A stretch of 42,615 nucleotides of DNA from a bacterium. Lineage in GTDB: Bacteria > ARS69. The notes under the pieces are model-generated. The model did not search any database and was not told the DNA's origin. It worked only from the letters and a program-made list of their open reading frames with translations. Position numbers and translations under genes: made by a program. The stretch lies in NCBI GenBank assembly GCA_025774805.1, contig JALGZR010000067.1, forward strand, positions 1-42,615, written 5' to 3'. Position 1 is the stretch's first letter. Every line of letters begins with the position of its first letter. Shown here in pieces: positions 29,054 through 36,186 of the stretch.

Positions 29054-30304
29054 TCAGCGCTCCGCCTTCTCCCGCTCGACGACCTCGAGGATCTCCTCCT
29101 CGGTGAGCACGCGCTTCGAGGTCTTCGCGACCTCGAGCACGGCTTGAACGGTCCCCGCCTCGTGGGGCAGACCGCGCGACGACAGGTAATAGATCACGTT
29201 GGAGGCGCCCGACATGTGGCCCACCTCGATCTCCTGCTCCCGTCCGACCCAGCTCGCCGGCACACCGGAATACACCCGGTCGGCGAGCCACGCCTTGCCC
29301 TTCCGCTTGGCCTTGATCACCGCGGCGGCGTGCACCCCCGTCGCGGTCCGGAAGGCGTCCGAGCCGATGATCGGGGTGTTGAACTGGATGGGAACCCCCA
29401 CGGCGCGGGAGACGGTCCCGACGTATTCGGGAAGCGCCGAAAGATCGTCGTCCCGAATGCCGAGCAGCTTCAGATTCAACATGATCTGCTCCATCGGGGT
29501 GTTGCCGACGCGCTCCCCGATTCCCAGCGCCGTGCCGTGCACGCGCGTGGCGCCCGCTTCGATCGCCGCGAGCGTGTTGACGAGATCGAGCCCGCGATCG
29601 CGGTGACCGTGCCAGTCCACTCCCACGCGGTCGCCGACTCCGAGCTCATCGAGGAGCCGGACCACCCACGAGACGAGGTTCTTCACGCCGACGGGGACGG
29701 CGGCCCCCACCGTGTCGCAGAGGCAGACGCGATGGGCTCCGGCCTCGACCGCGTTCGACAGGAGGATCCGCAGGTGCTCGGGGGAGGACCGTATCGTGTC
29801 CTCGGTGACGTACATCACCTCCAGCCCCTCCTTGCGGGCGAAGGAGATCGACTCGAGCGTGCAGCGGAGAATGTGATCGAGGTCCCACTCCTCGGCGTAC
29901 TGGCGGATCGGGCTGCTTCCGATGAATAGACAGGCCTCGATCGGGACGCCGGTTCGCTGAGTGATCTCCGCCATCGGCTGGATGTCGACCAGGACGGTGC
30001 GCCCGGCGCAGTTCGGACGGATGCGCAGACCTGCGGTTCCGATCTCGCGACAGAGGGCTTCCACCGCTTCGACCTGACGGGGACCGGCGCCGGGCAGGCC
30101 GACGTCGGCCGTCTCGACGCCGAGGCGGTCCATGAGATGGAGGATCTCGATCTTCGTATCCACCGGCGGGTCGAGCACGGAGGGACTCTGGAGCCCGTCC
30201 CGCAGGGTCTCGTCGTCCAGCATCACCGGGGAAGAAGCGTGGAATCGGTGGGGACCCTCCTCGGCCCAATCGTGAACGAGGCGCTCTTCCGGAACGCTCT
30301 CCAT
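29054..30304 (-). CDS. LeuA-like DRE-TIM metallolyase (acyltransferase), substrate unknown
   Basis: A 416-residue member of the isopropylmalate/homocitrate/citramalate synthase family, which condenses acetyl-CoA with a 2-oxo acid. The metal motif LDDETLRDGLQSPS is at 29-42, the metal-binding histidines are H232 and H234 (DWHGHRDRGLDLVNT), and GIGERVGNT is near 261-269. It is shorter than classical LeuA (about 510) and lacks the C-terminal leucine-feedback domain. I chose the ATG at 30304 after GGGAGGT; the longer frame upstream overlaps the TPR gene. Because it sits 58 bases before had in the benzoyl-CoA module, a catabolic or linked biosynthetic role is possible, but this is inference. Confidence 0.8.
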   Translation of the reverse strand: MESVPEERLVHDWAEEGPHRFHASSPVMLDDETLRDGLQSPSVLDPPVDTKIEILHLMDRLGVETADVGLPGAGPRQVEAVEALCREIGTAGLRIRPNCAGRTVLVDIQPMAEITQRTGVPIEACLFIGSSPIRQYAEEWDLDHILRCTLESISFARKEGLEVMYVTEDTIRSSPEHLRILLSNAVEAGAHRVCLCDTVGAAVPVGVKNLVSWVVRLLDELGVGDRVGVDWHGHRDRGLDLVNTLAAIEAGATRVHGTALGIGERVGNTPMEQIMLNLKLLGIRDDDLSALPEYVGTVSRAVGVPIQFNTPIIGSDAFRTATGVHAAAVIKAKRKGKAWLADRVYSGVPASWVGREQEIEVGHMSGASNVIYYLSSRGLPHEAGTVQAVLEVAKTSKRVLTEEEILEVVEREKAER

Positions 30305-30327
30305 GGCGACCTCCCTTGTGAGGGTTC

Positions 30328-31032
30328 CTAGGACACGCCGGATCGACCGAACTGGCGTGCCCGCTCCAACAGCTTCCGGCTCTCGGCTTCGTCTCCCTGG
30401 GCTTTGCGGATGCCGGCCAGATGAAAGAGACTGCTGACCTCTTCCACTCCCTCGTCGATGCTGCGCTGGAACTCCCGCGCCGCGGTGTCGAGCTCGCCCA
30501 TCCGCTCGCGGATCACGCCGATGTGATAGCGGGCCATCAGGTATTCCGGCGTGAGCACCGTGCACCGCTCGAAGTGCTCCAGCGCCGCTTCCAGATCGCC
30601 CGCGTGGAAGAGGGTGATGGCGATGCGGTAGTGAGCCGCGTTGAAGTGCGGGTCGATCTCGAGGCACTTCCGGAAGGCCCGCATGGCCTCGGGCAGATTC
30701 CCGCGGTGGTACCAGGCCACCCCGAGATCGTAGGCGCAGAGGACGAAGTTGGGGGCCTTCGCCAGCGCCTTCCGGTAGCGCTCGACGGCCTGGTCGAGCG
30801 TCCCCTGGTGGAAGTACACCGAACCGAGCAAGTGATTGGCCAGCACGTGGTCCGGTTCGGCCTGGGTCAATCTCTCGAGCTCACGGCGGGCGTTCCGGTG
30901 GTTTCCGTCCCGCATGGAGACCAGAGCGTTCAGCAGACGGTGGTCGATGAACGCGTCTCGCAGGAACTTCCCGCACTCCGCGCAAAACTTATCGTGCTTT
31001 GCGGCCTCGTGGCCGCACCGCGAGCATCGCAT
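30328..31032 (-). CDS. Zinc-ribbon TPR protein
   Basis: A 234-residue cytoplasmic protein. It begins with a double-zinc-ribbon-type finger (CSRCGHEAAKHDKFCAECG; cysteines 3, 6, 17 and 20), followed by about five or six TPR units with the usual pattern (LLGSVYFHQGTLDQAVERYRKAL, and similar) to about residue 225. Such proteins act as protein-interaction scaffolds. The ATG at 31032 follows AAAGGAG. It lies 23 bases before the LeuA-like gene and 165 bases after mrfB. The B. subtilis MrfB carries TPRs that the mrfB-like protein here lacks, so a split-domain relationship is conceivable but unproven. Confidence 0.8.
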   Translation of the reverse strand: MRCSRCGHEAAKHDKFCAECGKFLRDAFIDHRLLNALVSMRDGNHRNARRELERLTQAEPDHVLANHLLGSVYFHQGTLDQAVERYRKALAKAPNFVLCAYDLGVAWYHRGNLPEAMRAFRKCLEIDPHFNAAHYRIAITLFHAGDLEAALEHFERCTVLTPEYLMARYHIGVIRERMGELDTAAREFQRSIDEGVEEVSSLFHLAGIRKAQGDEAESRKLLERARQFGRSGVS

Positions 31033-31197
31033 GGCGGTGCACTCCTTTCTTCGGGCCGGGCCGGCCGTGACGGGACAGGCCCGGGACAGACCCGCCACCG
31101 GCCCCGGTGAATTTACTCTCCCTCGCGGGCAAGATCCAGAACCCTCCCCGCGACCGGGAGGTGCGGTCCGTGCCGGTCCGCGTCGGGCGGACGCCCT

Positions 31198-32052
31198 CTA
31201 CTCCGCGAGTGAGTCGGCCAGCGCCGCGAACACGCGCGCCGTCGTCACGACGTCGACACGGCTGTGGTGGAGGACGGGGAAGAGGCGGGACGGGTCGCCC
31301 GTGACGGTGAAACCGTGGTAGACCGCCGGGATCTCCGCGGAGGGCACGTCTCCCGTGCGGTGAATGCCCGCCACGAGCCTCTCCAGCGTCTGCAGGCGAC
31401 AGTCCGGCAGCGTGGCGCCCCAGCGCCGCCGCGCGGGATGGAGCACGTCCACGTGCTCGAGGCGGTCCGGGGCCGTCGGAGCGCGGTGCACGACCGCTCG
31501 CTCGCGGAGGCAGGGCACGTCGTACGACTTGCCGTTGAACGTGACGAGGAGCTCCCGATTCTCGAGAACCGCCGACGTCGCGGTGAGCATCGCGGCTTCC
31601 TCCGGGTAGTCCCGGGCCAGGAGCTGGAGCGTGACGAGCTCCCCCTCCTCCTCGAGCAGCATCCCCACCAGGAAGATCGGGCACCCCCAGAAGCCTGTGG
31701 TCTCGAGATCGAGGACGACGAGGTCCTCTAGGCGGCGACCGGCGGCCGGGCGGAGGGCGGGGTCGATCGTCTCCGGGTCGGCCCCCGTGAGTCGCTCGAG
31801 CGCCGCCTTCAACTCCCCTTCGAGATCGACGTCGGGGAGGAGATCGCGGGCGGCTCGCCGAACCGCGAAGACTTCCCGGTCCCCGAACGACCTCATCTCG
31901 GCCCCCGCGATCTCCTCGAAAAGGGAACGTGCGGGGGGCGAAGGGGCGGGCGGGGCCGATCTCGTGGGCGTCCCCCGCCGTGTCGGGCTCGCGGAGAGAG
32001 CCCGTCGGCGGACGAGCTCCCGGATGCCCTGCGTGAGATCCCCTGCGGTCAC
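31198..32052 (-). CDS. mrfB: DEDDh-type exonuclease, MrfB/YprB-like
   Basis: A 284-residue RNase H-fold 3'-5' exonuclease. The visible acidic set is D115 and E117 (VVLDLETTGFWG), D178 (TFNGKSYDVP), D202 (HVDVLHP), and the HxxxxD pair (HHSRVDVV) near 263-267. In Bacillus, MrfB works with the helicase MrfA to repair mitomycin C adducts. Here the GTG start overlaps the helicase stop by 4 bases, the same pairing. A Pro/Ser/Arg-rich linker (20-45) precedes the nuclease. It is shorter than the B. subtilis protein because the C-terminal TPR part is absent. Confidence 0.82.
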   Translation of the reverse strand: MTAGDLTQGIRELVRRRALSASPTRRGTPTRSAPPAPSPPARSLFEEIAGAEMRSFGDREVFAVRRAARDLLPDVDLEGELKAALERLTGADPETIDPALRPAAGRRLEDLVVLDLETTGFWGCPIFLVGMLLEEEGELVTLQLLARDYPEEAAMLTATSAVLENRELLVTFNGKSYDVPCLRERAVVHRAPTAPDRLEHVDVLHPARRRWGATLPDCRLQTLERLVAGIHRTGDVPSAEIPAVYHGFTVTGDPSRLFPVLHHSRVDVVTTARVFAALADSLAE

Positions 32053-34490
32053 GCCTTCCGATCTCCGGGGAGCGGGCGGCCCGGAAGGACGGGGGCGGCC
32101 GGAGGGGCGCTCTCCATCAGCGCCTGCAGGATCCGGAGGGACGCCTCCTTGTCCGGGATCGGCCACGCGCCTCCCACCTCCGGATCCTGGTGCTGGGCCG
32201 GGCGGAGCACGGGAAGCCCGACGCAGGAGGGACAGCCGGTCTCGCACGGGCACTCGCTCACCAGCTCGAGCGCGGCGCGGAAGATCTCGGCCGGCCGGCG
32301 AAACCCGTGCTCCACGAACCCGAGACCTCCGGGATAGCGATCGTACAGGAACACGGTGGGCTTCCCCAGGTTCTTGCTGTCCACGGTTCCCCCGATGTCG
32401 GCCCGATCGCACATCGCCCACAACGGGATCACGCTGATCAGGAGATTGCGCACCCCGGCCAGACCTTCGATCGGGTTCTTCCCCCGGATCTTCAGGTCCC
32501 GGCGCAGCTCGTCCGGAATCGTGATCCAGAACGTCGTGGTGTCGATGTGCTGAGGCGGCAGATCCAGGTTGCCGTAGCCGATCGAGTCGACGGAGAAGAA
32601 CTGGACCTTCTTGAAGAAGGACGTGAACCACGTGACGGTCGCGTCCCCGAAGCCGACCGTCGCCCCCGCCCACTCGCTCGTCTCCCGCGTCTCGCGCAGC
32701 AGCACGTGTTGCTCGAGCACCGGGGTCGTGTAGTAGTCGACGTCGCGGCGCTCCACCCACGCCGCCTTCCCCTCGAGATCCAGGTGCCGCACCACGTAGG
32801 TGTCGCCGTCGTGGAGGTAGACCGCCTCGGGATAGAGAAGCTCGAGGGCGGAGATGGCGTCGACGTTGCCGATGACTTTCGCCTCTCCCCGGCCCGGGGG
32901 CACGAACTCGGGGCCGGCCTTCGGTCGATAGGCGGAACCCCGCCCGACGTCGGGCGGGACCTCGACGATCGTGTACGTGTCGTCGGAGATATGGCGCAGG
33001 TTCACGGCCCGCGCCGGGAAGTCGGTGTTCGCCCAGTAGCTCTTCCCGTCGATACGGCGCGTGCGACCGTGCTCGTCCAGCAGGCGAACGAGATCGCCGG
33101 AGATCCCGCCGAAGAGGTCGCGGTCTCTCGGCTCGAGCGGAAGCTCGAAAGCCGCGCACTGCAGGTGACCGGAGAGGATGTAGGGGTTCTCGGGATCGAT
33201 GACCGCGCTTTCCGGGGTTTGGGCGAACAGGTACTCCGGATGCCGTATCAGGTACTGGTCGATCGGATCGTTGTAGGCCACGAAAAAGGTGATCGCCTCC
33301 TCGCTCCCCCGGCCGGCCCGCCCCGCCTGCTGCCAGAGGGAGGCCACCGTCGACGGGAAGCCGACGACGATCGACGCATCGAGGGTGCCGATGTCGATGC
33401 CGAGCTCCAGCGCGTTCGTGGAGGAGACCCCGAGAAGCTCGCCCGAGAAGAGCGCCTTCTCGATCTCGCGGCGCTCCTTCGGCAGATAGCCCCCCCGGTA
33501 GGCTCGAACGAGCTTTGCCAGCTCCGGCTTCTCGCGGGTCAGCCGTTCGGCGGTGTACCGGTGGATCAGCTCGGCGACGACCCGCGCCTTCGAGAAGCAG
33601 ATGGTCTGAACCCGGGCCTTCATCAGCTTCGTCAGAAGCGCGTGGGCTTCGACGTGAGAGCTTCGCCGGCTCATGTTCGCGCCGTCGTCGACGAAGGGAG
33701 GATTCCACAGCACGAACCGCTTCGGGCCGCGGGGCGAGCCGTCGTCGTCGACGAGGGTGATCGGTTCGCCCACGAGCCGCTCGGCGAACTCGTGGGGATT
33801 GGCGATCGTCGCGGAGCAGAGGATGAAGCGCGGCTCCGACCCGTGGTGCCGGCAGATCCTGCGGAGACGGCGGACCACGTTGGCCACGTTCGATCCGAAG
33901 ATGCCCCGGTAGGCGTGGATCTCGTCGATCACGACGAACTCGAGGCGTCCGAGGAAGCGAGACCACTTCGCGTGGTAGGGCAGGATCCCCGCGTGGAGCA
34001 TGTCGGGATTCGTGAGAATGACGTTGCCCTGATCGCGGAGCCGGCGGCGCGCCGAGGCGGGAGTGTCGCCGTCGTACGTTCCGGTGCGAATGATCGCCCC
34101 GAGGTCGGGAGAGAGCTCGGCAATGCGTGTCAGGCCGCGGAGCTGATCCTGGGCGAGCGCCTTCGTGGGGTAGAGGAAGAGAGCGGTGGTCCGGGGATCG
34201 TGCAGCAGCCTCTCCAGCACCGGAAGCGTGTAGGCCAACGTCTTCCCCGAGGCGGTCGACGTCACGACCGCGACGTTCCGACCGGCCCGGACCTCCTCGA
34301 TGCAGCGGGCCTGGTGGGAGTAGAGGTCGCAGATCTCCATCCCCGCCAGCGCCGTCAGCAGTGGCCCGGGGAAGGGCTCGGCCAGCTCGGCGTACCGGGC
34401 CCCTCGGGAGGCCAGCTCCTGGACATGGACGATCTGGTCGGCGTAATCGGGTTCGTTGCAGAGCTTTGCAAGGAAGGGGCTCGCGTCCAT
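32049..34490 (-). CDS. mrfA: DEAD/DEAH-box DNA helicase, MrfA/YprA (Hrq1-like) family
   Basis: An 813-residue superfamily 2 helicase. Walker A TSTASGKT at 77-84, DEIH at 189-192, LCSATIANP near 224-232, the helicase C block QQAGRAGRGSEEAI, and a DUF1998-type end with the four-cysteine cluster CPCETGCPSC are present. The ATG at 34490 follows GGGAGG and lies about 20 bases after the predicted transcript start. In B. subtilis the homologue unwinds 3'-tailed DNA in interstrand-crosslink or mitomycin repair; in yeast Hrq1 acts on crosslinks. It forms an operon with the nuclease gene and is divergent from tag. Confidence 0.88.
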   Translation of the reverse strand: MDASPFLAKLCNEPDYADQIVHVQELASRGARYAELAEPFPGPLLTALAGMEICDLYSHQARCIEEVRAGRNVAVVTSTASGKTLAYTLPVLERLLHDPRTTALFLYPTKALAQDQLRGLTRIAELSPDLGAIIRTGTYDGDTPASARRRLRDQGNVILTNPDMLHAGILPYHAKWSRFLGRLEFVVIDEIHAYRGIFGSNVANVVRRLRRICRHHGSEPRFILCSATIANPHEFAERLVGEPITLVDDDGSPRGPKRFVLWNPPFVDDGANMSRRSSHVEAHALLTKLMKARVQTICFSKARVVAELIHRYTAERLTREKPELAKLVRAYRGGYLPKERREIEKALFSGELLGVSSTNALELGIDIGTLDASIVVGFPSTVASLWQQAGRAGRGSEEAITFFVAYNDPIDQYLIRHPEYLFAQTPESAVIDPENPYILSGHLQCAAFELPLEPRDRDLFGGISGDLVRLLDEHGRTRRIDGKSYWANTDFPARAVNLRHISDDTYTIVEVPPDVGRGSAYRPKAGPEFVPPGRGEAKVIGNVDAISALELLYPEAVYLHDGDTYVVRHLDLEGKAAWVERRDVDYYTTPVLEQHVLLRETRETSEWAGATVGFGDATVTWFTSFFKKVQFFSVDSIGYGNLDLPPQHIDTTTFWITIPDELRRDLKIRGKNPIEGLAGVRNLLISVIPLWAMCDRADIGGTVDSKNLGKPTVFLYDRYPGGLGFVEHGFRRPAEIFRAALELVSECPCETGCPSCVGLPVLRPAQHQDPEVGGAWPIPDKEASLRILQALMESAPPAAPVLPGRPLPGDRKA

Positions 34491-34518
34491 CGGTCCTCCC
34501 GGGCCGGAGTCGAGGCGA

Positions 34519-34547
34519 ACCATACTAGACGAATGACTGGCGATCAA
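34519..34547 (-). promoter_or_regulatory. Sigma-70-type promoter for the mrfA-mrfB operon
   Basis: On the minus strand TTGATC (34542-34547) and TATGGT (34519-34524) have a 17-base spacer. The predicted start is about 22 bases before the mrfA ATG. I saw no LexA-type box over it. Confidence 0.55.
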
Positions 34548-34717
34548 GGAAAGGCGGAGGGTGACGGCCCCACGTCTCCCCCGTCTCCACGGCGGCCCGG
34601 GAGAAGCTCCCGGACGAGCCTCGCAGAGATGAAGACTCGGAGCCCGGGCGGCGGTAATCTGCCGGTCCGGCAACGAGGGTTCTCCGAGGCCCTCTCCACC
34701 GCCAGGGCGGAGGTTCG

Positions 34718-35302
34718 GTGTTGCGAGGAGACGAGACCCTGCGTCGCTGCGAGTGGTGCGGAAGCGATCCTCTCTACGTCGCCTACCACGACGAGGAGTG
34801 GGGCGTCCCCGTGCGCGACGACCGGCGGCTCTTCGAGTTCCTGATCCTCGAGGGAGCTCAGGCGGGGCTGAGCTGGATCACGATCCTGAGAAAGAGGGAG
34901 GGCTATCGGAAGGCCTTCGACGGATTCGACCCGGAGAAGATCGCCCGGTGGCGCGGCACGAAGATCGAGAGGCTTCTTCGGAACCCCGGCATCGTCCGGA
35001 ATCGTCTCAAGGTGGAGGGGGCGAAGAGGAATGCACGCGCCTTACTCACCGTCGTGAAGGAGGAGGGCAGCTTCTCCGAGTATCTGTGGGACTTCGTCGG
35101 AGGCGAACCGATCGTGAACCGGTGGCGGAGCCTGAAGGAGCTTCCGGCCGAGACGGCGGAGGCCCGGGCGATGAGCCGGGACCTGAAGGGGCGTGGCTTT
35201 ACGTTCGTCGGCCCGACCATCTGCTATGCGTTCATGCAGGCCGTCGGCATGGTCAACGACCACGTCGTGAGCTGCTTTCGGTACCGGGAGCTCGCGGGTT
35301 GA
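34718..35302 (+). CDS. tag: DNA-3-methyladenine glycosylase I
   Basis: Removes 3-methyladenine from alkylated DNA. The 194-residue protein has the Tag pattern: N-terminal RCEWCGSDPLYVAYHDEEWG, with the zinc-ligand Cys and His, FLILEGAQAGLSWITIL carrying the base-pocket Glu, FVGPTICYAFMQAVGMVNDH, and C-terminal DHVVSCFRY with the second His/Cys zinc pair. The start is the GTG at 34718 after GCGGAGG; a TTG follows directly. It is divergent from the mrfA helicase across a 227-base gap, making a small DNA-repair locus. Confidence 0.95.
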   Translation: MLRGDETLRRCEWCGSDPLYVAYHDEEWGVPVRDDRRLFEFLILEGAQAGLSWITILRKREGYRKAFDGFDPEKIARWRGTKIERLLRNPGIVRNRLKVEGAKRNARALLTVVKEEGSFSEYLWDFVGGEPIVNRWRSLKELPAETAEARAMSRDLKGRGFTFVGPTICYAFMQAVGMVNDHVVSCFRYRELAG

Positions 35303-35431
35303 AGAGAACCCTCTCCCGCAGTACGCTCACGGCGTCCATCCACGGAGCCGCGAGCGGACGGGCCGGGATGGGTTGCTCTCGGCTCTCGCTCCCGGGCGGG
35401 CTCGTGGCTCCAGAGTCGGGAGGAAAGGACC

Positions 35432-35899
35432 ATGCCCGCCAAGCTCCTGCGGGACTTCCTGGACCGCAACGAGATCCGGTACGTCACGATCACCCATTCG
35501 CCCGCCTACACGGCCCAGGGGATCGCCGCCTCGGCGCACATCCCCGGACGTGAGCTCGCCAAGACGGTCATGGTGAAGCTCGACGGCAACCTGGCCATGG
35601 CGGTTCTGCCGGCGTCCCGAAAGGTCGACCTCGATCACCTGCGGCAGGTCTCGGGAGCGCAGCGCGCCGAGCTGTGTGAAGAGTCCGAGTTCAAGGACGC
35701 CTTCCCCGGCTGTGAGGTCGGCGCGATGCCGCCCTTCGGGAACCTCTACGGCATGGAGGTCTACGCGGAAGAGAGCCTCGAGCAGGACGAGGAGATCGCG
35801 TTCAACGCCGGCACGCACACCGAGCTCTTCCGCATGAACTACGCGGACTTCAAGCGGCTCGTCCAACCGAAGGTGCTGGAGTTCTCGACGTCGTTCTGA
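35432..35899 (+). CDS. YbaK/ProX-type aminoacyl-tRNA deacylase
   Basis: A 155-residue cytoplasmic protein of the YbaK/EbsC superfamily, which hydrolyses mischarged tRNAs (for example Cys- or Ala-tRNA-Pro). Family features include TAQGIAASAHIPGRELAKTVMVKLDG with the conserved Lys, and the C-terminal FNAGTHTELFRMNYADFKRLVQP block. The ATG follows GGGAGGAAAGG. It has no fused CBS or synthetase domain, so it is the stand-alone form. Which mischarged tRNA it edits is not visible. It is followed by a nested hairpin and then the convergent multicopper oxidase gene. Confidence 0.85.
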   Translation: MPAKLLRDFLDRNEIRYVTITHSPAYTAQGIAASAHIPGRELAKTVMVKLDGNLAMAVLPASRKVDLDHLRQVSGAQRAELCEESEFKDAFPGCEVGAMPPFGNLYGMEVYAEESLEQDEEIAFNAGTHTELFRMNYADFKRLVQPKVLEFSTSF

Positions 35900-35921
35900 G
35901 GGAGGGGCCGCCGGCCTTCAT

Positions 35922-35970
35922 CTCTCACCAACCTCGGCTGCGGCAGCGGCAAAGCCGCAACCGGTGAGAG
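35922..35970. terminator. Nested stem-loop between convergent genes
   Basis: CTCTCACC (35922-35929) pairs with GGTGAGAG (35963-35970), enclosing a second stem, TGCGGC (35939-35944) with GCCGCA (35954-35959). It lies 22 bases after the deacylase stop and between convergent genes, so a bidirectional terminator is likely. No T-run is present. The rest of the gap to 36186 shows nothing clear. Confidence 0.5.
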
Positions 35971-36186
35971 GCGCGGGCTAGCCCCGGTCTTCCAGAAACC
36001 TCGGCGGAGACCGCTGACACTCGCGCGATAGCACGTCATCCGGGTCCGTGCTCGCCCTTGCCGATCAGGCGTCGCGAGCTCGACGGCGTGGACAGTCGGA
36101 CTCCGCCGTCGGCTCGGATTCCGACCGTCGAGCCCCCCTCGCCCCCGAGTACGGGAGCGAGTGGGGACTCGACCGGTCGTTCGGCA

